From positions 4,685,863 through 4,749,862 of the forward strand of contig CAJINV010000003.1 in NCBI GenBank assembly GCA_905178155.1: a stretch of DNA of 64,000 nucleotides, written 5' to 3'. Position 1 is the first letter of the stretch, and the number at the start of each line of letters is the position of its first letter. The notes below the pieces were generated by a model, which ran no database searches, was not told the DNA's origin, and saw nothing but the letters and a program-made list of their open reading frames with translations. Of this stretch, positions 1-10,264 are shown one piece after another. The position numbers were made by a program, and so were the translations under genes. This DNA is from Amoebophrya sp. A120. Its lineage: Eukaryota > Sar > Dinophyceae > Syndiniales > Amoebophryaceae.

Positions 1-234
1 TGTATGATCGGAAATGGAGAAGGCGTAGACTTTGCATTTTTGTAGACTGGAGGTAAAGCAGCTCCTGGTTTCGTCGCTGAGGACGAGAATTTTTTTATGC
101 GCAACATACTGATTCACTTTCAACACAGTTCGAATTCTCGGTCGGAGCAGAGGATCAAGATTACCGCAGCAAAAATCTGTACTCTCGCACATAGGAAGTT
201 GAGAAGCAATCCTTTATTTTCCCGATCCATACCC

Positions 235-717
235 GACCCTCTTCATTTGAAGAAGGATATCGACGAGTGGAACGAGTTCACCTACGACCGCATCAACGAC
301 GGCGTGTACCAGTGCGGGTTTGCGCGCACCCAGGTCGCGTACGACCGGGCGGTGGAGAAGCTTTCGACCAGCATGCAGAAGCTCGAGGACCGGTTCGCGG
401 AGGAACCAAACCGCGCGTTTCTGGTCGGCGACCAGCTCACGATTGCCGACGTCCGGCTGTTTCAAACTTTAGTTCGCATGGACGAGTGCTACGTGATCTA
501 CTTCAAGTGCTACGCCGCGAGTCTGCGAAATTTCCCATTCCTCTTGCGGTACACCGTGCGGATCTACCAGATGCCCGAGGTCCAGGCCTGCACCTTTGTC
601 CGGGACTGCAAGATCCACTATTTCACCTCGCACCCGCACCTGAATGCGTTCGCCGTGGTCCCGCGGGATTCACAGGTCGTCGAATTGCTGGAGCAACCAC
701 CCGACACGCTGATCTAA
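235..717 (+). CDS. Glutathionyl-hydroquinone reductase (Xi/Omega-type GST), 3' exon
   Basis: C-terminal, all-helical half of an S-glutathionyl-(chloro)hydroquinone reductase of the ECM4/YqjG group. These enzymes use glutathione to reduce glutathionyl-quinones in the cytosol. Visible family landmarks are an INDGVYQCGFA stretch, a TQxAYDxAV helix, GDQLTIADVRLF, the LVRMDECYVIYFKC segment and a final HYFTSHP motif followed by an AVVP tail. The thioredoxin-like half with the catalytic Cys is missing, so this is the last exon of a gene beginning left of the window or in an unrecognised upstream exon. The reading frame is open from 97, but homology begins near 235 and the exact acceptor is not clear. 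Confident about the family, not about the 5' boundary. Confidence 0.85.
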   Translation, partial: DPLHLKKDIDEWNEFTYDRINDGVYQCGFARTQVAYDRAVEKLSTSMQKLEDRFAEEPNRAFLVGDQLTIADVRLFQTLVRMDECYVIYFKCYAASLRNFPFLLRYTVRIYQMPEVQACTFVRDCKIHYFTSHPHLNAFAVVPRDSQVVELLEQPPDTLI

Positions 718-2374
718 TATCCACGGGACAGAGGACGGTTGGAGGGAAGAAGGGCGAGGTTTGTCATGCGGTCAAAGGTTGATGTGGTTCTTGCGCTCAA
801 GGAGAGACAGTCACAGCAAGTGTCTCTGAGTCGTTAGAACGCATGCATGAGACGGACATTGGAGTCTCATTTTGCATCCTCCTTGTATCGCATGAGAAAC
901 TTGAAGATGCCTTCATTCCACCCCAGCACGGCCACCTTTCCCGGACGATAAAAGCTCCAAGAGTGGCGCGTCGAAGGGTCTACTCGGCTTTTTGCGAGAT
1001 TTTTTCACAAAGAGAATTTGTTGAGGGCGTAGTTCTTCCGCGGGAGCCGTGGTTTAGGTTTTAATTGATCAGAAGATAAACACTATGTCCAGTTAAAGAA
1101 CCAATTCTGTCCTCACCTGGCACTGCTACCACCAGCAGGGGCAAGAATGCGCAGGGTCTATTTTTATTTTTCCGGTTGTGCTGGGGCTGCTAGGACAATT
1201 GCTGTGATGGAACAACGAACAAGCATGCCACAAGATGACGCGGAGCAAGCGCATGGACGCATGGATAGAATTTACACGAATTTTTGAAGAATAAGATAGG
1301 TACAGACGTTGTCGTGATACCGCTAGAGTTGTTCTTGATCGGTGGACGAAAGTGGTGAAGTTGTTGTAGCTACTTTGACCACTAGAATAAGGAATCAGAA
1401 TCCAACTACACGCTAGCCGTTGCTCGTACCACCCTCGCTGGAATTCTTACGCTCATCCAGCGCGATTCGATCAGATGCTGGACGGAAAATGTCCATGAAA
1501 AGCGTTTCATGCAGCAATACACTGGTTTGATGAAGGAAAGCGCTGCACTTCCAGTGGGGCCGGCTGTAGCAGTTTCAGAATAGCGTTCAGAACGAACGGA
1601 TGGCACTGTCGCTGAAAGAGTTTTTTTCTGAAATGTTTCGTGTCCAGATTCCAGAACCACACGGCAGGGAAACGATGCGGATCAAAGGTTTCGCTCACGT
1701 TGGAAACTTAGCACGAGCGTGTTCAGAAGATTTTCTCTCAGATCCTCTCTTGCACTCACTGTTCGTTCTTGTTGCTTCGGTGCCACGAGTTTAGCGATCT
1801 CCCTTCATGTTAGTCATCTGCTTCTCTGATCTTGTTTTTTCTGCTGAAAGGAGCCGATGAGCCCGGATCATTTTTCAGGTAGGGCAGACGTCAAGGCTGG
1901 TTCTACTCTGATCTCTGATCCCATATCTTGCAGCTCACGTTGAGCGTGCCATACGAGCACTTTGTTTTTGTTGATCGTGTGGTCGATCTTGGTCTTTCTC
2001 TTTTTCGCTTGCTTTGGGTCGATCTTGGTCTTTCTTTTGGTTCCATTCTCTGTGTTTTTGTGGAAGTTAGTTTGGATCTTTTTTGTTCCGTGTCGATGTT
2101 ATAGATAGGCGGACTTCGGAATGGTGCTGCAGAATCGGTAAACTACTATGAGCGCGTCGCGTCGGATTTTTTTGCTGCTTTAAAAAAAAAACATAGACGT
2201 GTCAGTTGATAGACAACGGCGAAAGCGATACGCACTTCACATCTCCATGTTCATCAGTTTGACATTTTAAGAAACTTCTCAGGTGCTTCACACCCGATGA
2301 GGGAAGTTTCCGAAAAGAAATCCTCGTGCTAGCGGAATTGCCAGCGAAAAATTTGGCACGTACGACCAGCAGCT
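718..2374. other. Non-coding stretch between genes
   Basis: No credible exon is seen on either strand. Short open frames are not GC3-rich and match no family. The stretch holds a direct repeat (1981-1999 and 2017-2035) and an A/T run near 2170-2190. Confidence 0.6.
1981..2035. repeat. Direct repeat, two 19-bp copies 36 bp apart
   Basis: The sequence ggtcgatcttggtctttct occurs at 1981-1999 and again at 2017-2035. The sequence between the copies is T-rich. It is a local duplication in intergenic DNA. Confidence 0.85.
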
Positions 2375-5300
2375 ATGGGGTCGTCGTGGCGTCAGCGCCT
2401 CTGGTCCTCCAGGAGTGCGCTGCACAACGTCGTATTGTTTTCCGCGTGTCTTGTGACTAACTGGTTAGTGTCGTGGGACAGCAGCTTTGATGATGCGGAT
2501 GTGGAAGACGATTATTTCCGTTTCCACCGCTCAACATGAGGTGCGCCGTTTGTCTCCTTAAAAGTACAGCAAAGTGATGAAAACAACTCCAACTCGCGTC
2601 AGAATTCCAACACCAGAGCCGCCAGCGAAAATCTCGAGCGGCTGTCCTCACGGCGCTTGAGCTGCTGATTGAGCTGGCTGCAGTAAGGGAACAGCAGGGA
2701 CGGGCGTCGGCTAAGGTTGATAGCGGGAAAGGAACGCTGGATCGAGAAGACGAGTGCAAGTTTGAGGAGTCAGGGGGTCTGTTTCGCGGGCGAGCTTCAG
2801 TACAAGGTGCGAACGTCACATGTACGAATGACAAGGAATTGGCAGGTTCCGCCGAAACAAGAATAAGACGTGAAAGCCATAATACGCAGGACCACTGTAG
2901 GAGCGCACCTCGAGGTGTGTCGCGGTCTCCAGATAATCACATTTGTACGACGGTACGACACTTTCAGGACAGGATTGCGGGACTGCTAGCAAAGCTAGGC
3001 CGACGGGAGCAATCACTTCAGGGCGCTTTTCTACAATCTGAGGATTCACACGACGACAACCGGAGGGATATTCTCGATGCTGTCCCTGGAGATGCTACAA
3101 CAACCTGTGAAGAGCAGGAGCGTAGTACTGCTGCTACTGCAACTGCTGCACGAGGGAATAACAATTCTCCTTCCCTTGCACACTGTCGATTTCCCACAAA
3201 AATAACAATAGGCACACCAGAAAGTAGCATAGCGGCGTTCCCCCCTCGCGGAGAAAGTGTGAAAGGCAGGTCGAGTGCAGCACTCGTAACCGCTGATGCT
3301 GACCCTCCAGGAGGGCCCACGGGAAGTAGATCCTCAGCACCTGCCGCACCGCAAAGCAGGCCCGAGCATTCATTAAAAAGGAAGACCACTACTACGCGAC
3401 CGTCCTTGGTGTTTGCCACCGCCTACGCGTACTTTCCGCGGCTTCCGTGCAAGCGCTACGAGAGTGAGATGTTCAACGTGCACACGGAATTCGAAGATTT
3501 GCTGAAGGACTTCCTGAAGATGTACGACAGTTACGCGGACCCCGTTGTGGAAGTCATGGACGCCGTGGTCCTGCACCAGATCACCTCGATCAGCGAATCC
3601 TTTTTGAAAATCATCGAGAGCTACCGCCTCATCCTGTGCACGACTTTATGTGCCGAGAGCTGCCACTTCGGCGGGCCCGATGGCTACGGGGTACGGCGTG
3701 GTGGTTTGGTGCGTCGGATCTCCGCTCGTCGTGTTAGTGGTTTCAATGGGGTGGGTCCTGGATGAGCGATAGCTTTTTGCATGAGAGGAAACTGGTCTTG
3801 CGTGAAGATAGCTTGAAAGCAATCGCAAAATGAGCTCCTGCAGCATGTGAATCAATAAAGTTGATGATCATGTGCAAAAACGACCATACCCAGTTGTTTC
3901 ACAGAGTGCCACGACCATGAGAGTTTCTGATCTTTTTCGATTCGATACACGACCTACTGGATCGACCACTGGATCACAGCGCCCGGATTCCCACCCGGAT
4001 TCGGGGCGTCTGGCAGGGCGGCTCCGGCATGATGCGCACCGGCTTCCTCCCGATCCCGCCGGGGAGGCAGTCCACCTGCGATTTCCCCACCTTCCAAATT
4101 ACGGGTGCCGAAGCCGCCTGTTGCAGCGAGGCTAACTTCTGCCGCGACTGCCGCTTCTGGCCGATCTACCCCCGGACCTGCCCGGCACGGAACGCCGCGA
4201 ACAAATTAATCGTCTGCGAGCAGGCCTACACCAGGGACAACATTGCCTGCGGCAGCGACTGGTAAGTATGCCTACGAGGCTCGTCTGCGACTGGAGGGGA
4301 ATGATCCCCGATTGCTCTCCTTCCCCAGCGGTGGGCACGCGGAGCCGCCCAACCCGTGGGCCTGGAAGGTGGGCTGCCTCGGCGTGGTCCCAACCTGCTC
4401 TGCTGCCTGCGAAGCAAGATTCCTCACCTGCAGCAACTACCAGACCGGGTCCACCGTCTTCGCCAAGTGCGAATCCGAGCTACATGCGGGCTGGTTCGCC
4501 CCGGACTGCGTGCCTGGGTGCGCGCCCACGTTGAACATGCTTCTGGTGAGTGAGTCGGACTCGCAAAATGTCGTGGTTTCTCTGTCCGAGGGGAAGTTCG
4601 GGGTCCAAACCGGGTTACCCGTTGCCGCAACCCCCGCGCCGAAACCGGCCTGCGCGAACGGTTTCGGCACCTTCGCGAAGATGGTGGGGAAAACGGAGTG
4701 CGTGGCGCCGGCGAGTTTGGTGCCTAGCTTGACTGGTGTACCGGATCCGGACTCGACCCAGGCGTGTTCCACAGCGAAATCGGCTGCGAGGGTCCGGGCG
4801 AGATTCACGTTGACCGAGCAATTGCCGACTTCGATCACCTCCGGGGAACAATTGCTGCAGGAAACCGGTTACGTCAACGCGAAGAAACGGGGCATCGCAA
4901 ATTCTCTGCCCGGCGCCACCGAGGACAACGTCCTCATCACGGGGTTCGACGTCGTGAGCGCAAGAAGAAACCTCGAGAGAAGCACCAGGGCTCTCGCGAC
5001 CGCCTCGAGATCCGTGACCACGCACTTCGAGGTCACCGACCTGGATTCCGACGTCGCGACCTCCATCGAGGCGGATCTCGCCGCCTCCTCCGTCCGCACT
5101 GCCCTCGCAACACAGATCACCGCACAGATGACCGCGAATCCCGTCACGGTCGCTGGCGAGACCGTGTCGGTGACCTCGACCTCAGCCACGGGCGTGACCG
5201 CGACTGCGGACTCCGGAACCGCGTCGGGCGCGGGCGCCGACGAGGACGATGACGACATCTGGCTGTTCGTGGTGATTGCGGGGGTCGGGGTCGTTATGGG

Positions 5301-5382
5301 AATGTTGCTGGTACTGGTGATGTGCAGGCACAAGCTGTGCGGCGGAGCGGCCGGGAAGACCGCGCCGCAAAGTGAGGCGTGA
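2375..5382 (+). CDS. Cysteine-rich type I membrane protein of unknown function
   Basis: Four-exon model: 2375-2519, 2603-3690, 3924-4261, 4329-5382, with GT-AG introns of 83, 233 and 67 bp and matching phases; about 874 residues. The proposed first exon starts with a hydrophobic signal-like segment (VVLFSACLVTNWLV). A low-complexity Ser/Thr/Arg region follows, then a hydrophilic helical block around EMFNVHTEFEDLLKDFL. Next comes a Cys-rich ectodomain with CCSEANFCRDCRFWP and many spaced cysteines. Residues around 600-800 read like the SEA-like repeats common in protist surface proteins. A single transmembrane helix (WLFVVIAGVGVVMGMLLVLV) precedes a short basic tail. The 67-bp intron with a gtaagt donor is secure. 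The first exon and its 83-bp intron are tentative. I infer a cell-surface protein; no enzymatic motif is visible. Confidence 0.6.
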
Positions 5383-6027
5383 GGAGAAACTAAGTACTTA
5401 AAGATCGCGTCCTCGCATGGGATAAGGAGTCTTGATTCGAGCTTTATTTTCACTAAGTCCCCTGACCGTTTCAATTTTCAGCTTTTTACCCGTTGATTTT
5501 CATCTTTTTGTTTCTCACACGCAAAATTAATTTTCATCTTTTTCACTAGGTTCTTGATCCGTTTTACTTTTGAAGAGGCCCCAACAACGAAGTCTGAAAC
5601 GAACCGAAGGGAGATACGATGAGAGGTGGAACAAGCTTTTGTTAAATGCATTGCCTTTGGCTTTGATTCTCTCCTTTTCTGCGGGAATACTAACAAACTT
5701 CTAACCTGAATATAGATATACCTCGTCTTACTCACGCACTCTCGTCCCTGGTTACAAAGCGCATTTTGCCGATGCCGATGACGACGCACTACGAGTGCTT
5801 CCATACCCGCTTTGTTGTACTGGAACTACTACAGGACATTTCATTCTGACAGCCAGATACATTTCATTCTTCCGAAGCTTTTAAAAGCACAGTGCGTTTC
5901 TTTTGGAGCTTTTGTACTGCATTACACAATTGCTCGGCACGGTCGCAATCGAGAAATAGCATTTGTTCTACAGCTTTTCGACGTCGTATTACCACGACAC
6001 ACTCTGAAAAACATACGAATTTTCATC
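5383..6027. other. Intergenic, T-rich
   Basis: AT-rich sequence with two similar T-rich tracts (about 5480-5560) and no supported exon. The frame ahead of the ferroportin-like ATG at 6028 is open but shows no family similarity, so it is taken as 5' leader. Confidence 0.55.
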
Positions 6028-7914
6028 ATGTCGGTGCCCGGAGCCAGCAACAGCCGCGCGGAACCTTTGCTAGAGCAGAAGAAGCAGTACGAAAAAACCG
6101 ACTTGTGGAGTCTGTACCTTTTGACCAGTTCTCATTTTCTGACCAACGTTGGGTGGCAAGCATGGCAGTTTGTGGTTCCGTTGTACCTGTTGAGCTTTTC
6201 GGCGGACGACAGCTCGATCGAGTATGCAGCCGTCTACGGGCTGGTGGTGATGTTGAGCACGTTCGTGCTGTCGCCTCGCTCGGGGGCTTGGGCGGACCGA
6301 CTGGGGCCGGACTACCGGATGCAGATCGTCAGTGTCGGCATTCTCGTGCAAGTAGTGGGACTGTGCATGGGACTAGCGGTCATCCTGGTCCGTTCCGACA
6401 TTGTTGTTGTGGAGGGATCAAACGAGTCGCTGGAACTGTTCGTGTGCGCCTACGCCTGTCTCTGCCTGGGCGGAATTCTTGAAAAGGCAGGCAATGTTTT
6501 GACTCTGAATGCAGTGAAAAAGGACTGGGTTCCGTGGCTCTTCCGCGACGCCGATCCCAAGGCGCTTTCCCTAGCCAACAGCTTCGTGAGTCGCGCCGAC
6601 CTTCTCGCGGAGATGCTGGGCCCTTTACTCGCGGCGGGGCTCTGCACCGTAGCTGCCTCCTACTTTTGCACGCAAGCCATTGCCGACGAGGAGCGGGAGG
6701 ATCAGGCGAAGAACATTCACGCCAGTACCGCCACCGCCTACACCTGCGGAGCGGCTATACTCCTGGTCGGCGTGCTGAACCTGCTCTCCTTCGTGCCCCA
6801 GTGGCTGTTACTGCAAGTCGTCTGGACCCGCGCCAGCAGTCGGGAAGCTGCGGCCGAACTGGTGGATGAGGACGAGGACACGGAAGTAGAACGCCGGAGC
6901 GATGTTGTAGTACAGCGGAGCGGCAGTGCCGGGTTGAAAAAATCGGCTTCGAAATCTTCGCGGCGCAGTAACGAAAACGACGGCAGATCCGCGTGGACGG
7001 TTTTCTTGCAACAGGAAGACGAAAAGTACTGGCTGACAATTTGCTACGCACTCCTCTGGTTCAACGCCCTCTCTCCCCACGGCGTGGTGCTCACCGCCTA
7101 CCTTGCGGCGAGCGGATTGGACCCCGTCACGCTGTCCTGGTTTCGCGCAGCAGGTGCGGGCGTGGGGGCAGTTTCGGTGTTCTGTTTTCGCTACTTCCGG
7201 TCGCAGCTCGGGGTGGAGCGAGCTTCCGCCTACCATTTGTGGCTGCTCACCGTTTGTGTAATTGCAGCGGTAAGTAGTGTGGTGTGGCAAAAAATGATGT
7301 CCACGAGTAGCAGCAGCGAAACAGAGGATGACTACAATGGTCCCGCCACCGGCGGTGGAATAACAGCAAGACCTTCGTCCTCCGGGGCCGCCACGTCGTC
7401 CTGGTTGGTTTTCCTGGTTTGTGTCGTGATTTCCAGAATAGGCCTCTACGGCTTCGAATTGGGCGACATGGAGCTTATCACGAGAAAAAAGTGTTACAGT
7501 TACACATTTGTTGGAGTTTCTGCATCACAAATTTTCTCTGTGTGGCAGAGAAAACTTGTAATGCGAAGATCATAAGGGATAGGGAAAACAGGAAGGAAAC
7601 GAGGCTCCCAAGCATTTCCTCCATGAGAAAGGTTGTCTCTGTTGCCAGTCTTGCATCACAATGTGTAACTGTAACACTTTTTTCTTGCGATAGAGCTGTC
7701 TCAACTTTTAGTGGCTCCGGACGTTCGCTTGCGTGTGGCCAGCGTGGAGTCGGCATTGTGCACCACCGGGACGAGCTTCATCTACGTGATGGGAATTTTC
7801 TTCTCCACTTCCACCACTTTCGTCTACCAACTGAGCACCAGCGCGATGGCGGTCGCACTAAGTACAGTTTTGTTCGAGCGGTACCGCCGAACCTACAAGC
7901 TGGAGGATGCGTGA
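6028..7914 (+). CDS. Ferroportin-like iron exporter (SLC40 family)
   Basis: Two exons, 6028-7475 and 7698-7914, about 554 residues. Ferroportins are MFS-fold plasma or organelle membrane exporters of Fe2+. Diagnostic segments: SSHFLTNVGWQAWQF in TM1, VYGLVVMLSTFVL in TM2, and NAVKKDWVPWLF followed by LANSFVSRADLLAEMLGPL, matching the family's KDW...ANxxxRRIDxLxxxLxP signature. The C-terminal half has a further set of TMs and the ISRIGLYGFELGDMELSQLL segment, which corresponds to the family's ARIGLWSFDL...QLLQ. A Ser/Glu-rich cytosolic loop lies between the halves. The intron at 7471-7692 carries TIRs; removing it joins GDMEL to SQLLVAPDV and restores the family alignment. ATG 6028 is chosen because homology starts soon after it. 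Confidence 0.85.
7471..7692. mobile_element. Introner-like element in the ferroportin-like gene, TIR + 5-bp direct repeat
   Basis: Seen directly: the 5' end TATCACGAGAAAAAAGTGTT, continuing with acagttacacatt, is mirrored as a reverse complement near 7660-7692, ending CTTGCGATA. GAGCT occurs at 7471-7475 and again at 7693-7697, immediately outside the repeats, like a target-site duplication. The removed length, 222 bp, is a multiple of three, and removal restores the conserved reading frame. Sliding the splice point within GAGCT never gives GT-AG. The interior codes for nothing obvious. Introner elements with TIRs have been described in Amoebophrya; assignment to that class is inference. Confidence 0.85.
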
Positions 7915-8355
7915 CGTCCTTCTAGGTTCGGATCAAATATCTTTGACCACACACCATGCCCCTGTGGACAGGAAATCGATGCGAATGTGCAGCTTTTCCA
8001 GGATTCACGGAAGATCATGGCGCATTGTTAAGGCCATAAATGTGAAAATGAATCAATCCAATTGATACGTGGTAATGCGTGCCGAACGCAAAGCAATGAA
8101 AGCTGCAATCACGACAGTTTCACACGTTTGGACACAACGAGAGCCGGTGCGTTCGTCTCTGTGGCCCCTTCAACACTTTATGTTCGCCCTAAGGAATTAT
8201 CTGGATCGAGATCGAGGACCAATGTCTAGTTGCTTCGACAAGCACTGGTGTGAGAGTATTTGTATTGAAGCGACAACCGCAAGTAAGATCGTTTTGCGAC
8301 GGCATTTCTGGTAGTTCTACATTTTTTTACCCCTCTAGTACCAACGCTTAAGACT
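7915..8355. other. Short intergenic stretch
   Basis: About 440 bp with no supported exon. It contains the 3' end of the ferroportin-like gene and the leader of the TMEM234-like gene. Confidence 0.5.
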
Positions 8356-9135
8356 ATGAACTCAGCCGCAAAAGGCGCACCTACAACCGAAGAAGTCCTG
8401 CCTTCCTCGCTGCACCAGGAGCTGAAGCTAGCTTTTGGCCTTATTTTGGTGAGTTTGCTATGGGGCGCGACGACGCCTTTCATCCGCCTCGCAGCAAAGG
8501 GAGGGACTGAGGGATCGATCGCAGAAAATGAAGATAAAACGCGTTCACGTTCGAGGGAAAGAAACGGCTCTGCTGCAAAGGGATCTCGTCGGACGCGTTC
8601 GGGAAAAAAGGCACTCGCGTTGTCATCGAAAGGTGGAGGAGCTACGGGTTCTTCTTCGCGAACGCGACCTGTGCCTTCGAATAACTCAAGGAGTCGAACT
8701 AGGACACCTGCGGCAAAAACGAACCGGTTACTGGCATCAAGATCATCCTCCAGCGGAGAACAGCCAGTACGCACAGACACTGCACACGGCAGTGTCGAAG
8801 AACTGGGTCGTGCACATCAAAAGATCGGCGCGACGCAGAAACGACGATCTTCGCACCACCTAACTTGGCGCCGCCTTTCGCAAATCTTGTTGAACGCACG
8901 CTTTTACCTGCCGTACCTACTGAACCAAGTCGGGTCTGTGTGCTACTACTTCCTGCTCGGTGAGTTTGACGTCAAAATCATGGTTCCAGCCGCAAACGGC
9001 TTGGCTCTCGCCGTCACGGGCATCACGGAATTTGTGTTGCAGCATCGCTGCCCGGGGTGGCGGGAAGTCGCGGGCATTTTGTCGATCTTGCTGGGCTTTT
9101 CGCTGTGTGTCGCCTCGACAGCGGGAGAGTCTTGA
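8356..9135 (+). CDS. TMEM234-like membrane protein (drug/metabolite transporter superfamily fold)
   Basis: Single exon, 259 residues. The N-terminal TM has LVSLLWGATTPFIRLAAKG, the family's LLWGxTxPxxK/R signature. The second half has PYLLNQVGSVCYYFLLGEFD, PAANGLALAVTGITEF and a last TM GILSILLGFSLCVAS, each matching TMEM234. Known members are about 140 residues with four TMs; the molecular function is unsettled. Here about 110 residues rich in Ser, Arg and Lys are inserted between TM1 and TM2, roughly residues 47-165. ATG 8356 lies 20 residues before homology begins. No intron is needed. Such hydrophilic insertions in otherwise conserved proteins recur in this window (ERGIC3, XRN1, OSCA). 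Confidence 0.8.
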   Translation: MNSAAKGAPTTEEVLPSSLHQELKLAFGLILVSLLWGATTPFIRLAAKGGTEGSIAENEDKTRSRSRERNGSAAKGSRRTRSGKKALALSSKGGGATGSSSRTRPVPSNNSRSRTRTPAAKTNRLLASRSSSSGEQPVRTDTAHGSVEELGRAHQKIGATQKRRSSHHLTWRRLSQILLNARFYLPYLLNQVGSVCYYFLLGEFDVKIMVPAANGLALAVTGITEFVLQHRCPGWREVAGILSILLGFSLCVASTAGES

Positions 9136-10264
9136 CCGGGAACCGGACATGAGAGTCAATTCGCCACTTGGCCGAGGCTACTACTTTTCACACAGGCAAT
9201 GAAGCTGTTGAACTTGAAGATGCAAGAACATGAATCAAAAGAAGAATTCGGACTTTCTGTTTCTGCACAGTTCGTTCCTTCTCTTGAAGCAGTCGTTCCC
9301 AACGAGCTCTCTCTCTTGCTCACGATGAATGACCAAAAACGAGAAACCAAAAGCATCACTGCAATCCAAAAATTGCATCGACGTCGACGCAGCACAAGAA
9401 TTCTGTCGTTCGCTGCACACTTTTTTGATTTGTTCGCTTCCTACTCAGGTTTGAGAAAATGCACCCTTACTCATTGGGTTTCAGAAGCGTCATCTTCACA
9501 CTATCGATGAGGATGAGTCAGAGATGAAAGAGAAAAGCGGTTGGATTGTGTAGGGGTACAACAGTGATGTTGATGGAGAAACAAGCGACACAATCGAGAA
9601 AGAAGGTAGTTACAGAGGCAATCCTTCTTCGTCATGTCTCATGCCCATGGAATGCAATCTGAGTATTCCGACCGCGTCATTCTTGTTTTCTATCGACGAT
9701 TTTTTGGATTTTTGAATTGAATTTCAAACAAAACGCACAGCAGAATGTAGGACAAAGAGGAACGGTTAAGACAAGATAATTATACTTTAGGAGGACGATA
9801 ATACAATAGATACGCAGTGCAACTAGTTTGTTATAGAAAAAAATGCCAATTCAAGCGACCTGAAAATCAAAATCGATTTTTTTATTGTGACTTCTGCCTG
9901 TTACCAAAGCTTTCTTTACTCACTAGATCTTTGTCTTTCACGATAGTAATTTTTCAAAGTTAGTTCAAGCTTTTACAATAAGAATTCTTGAGTCGCAAAG
10001 CCGACACAGAAATTCAGTATTTTTTGAAGAGAAATTAGCTCGCAAAGTTCGAGTTATTCTCATCTCGATTACGCACATCAAATTTTTCAATACGGAAACC
10101 GTTAAGTAAAATTTCTATTTCATTCACGACTTGCATCTATACTATCGCCACTTTCTTACCTGAATTGTTATTTGGTTTGCGAGGTACCTACACTAAAAAA
10201 AGTAAGTCGACTAATCTTTCTCTCACACCCTCGTATTTGCTGCCTTTCACTCGACGAAGCGACG
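9136..10264. other. AT-rich intergenic region
   Basis: More than 1.1 kb of AT-rich DNA (especially 9700-10160) without a supported exon, RNA gene or clear repeat. Confidence 0.6.

Noticed and set aside
2457..2834. Minus-strand 125-codon frame, Ser/His-rich
   Set aside because: It is antisense to the proposed exon of the type I membrane protein and behaves as its shadow.
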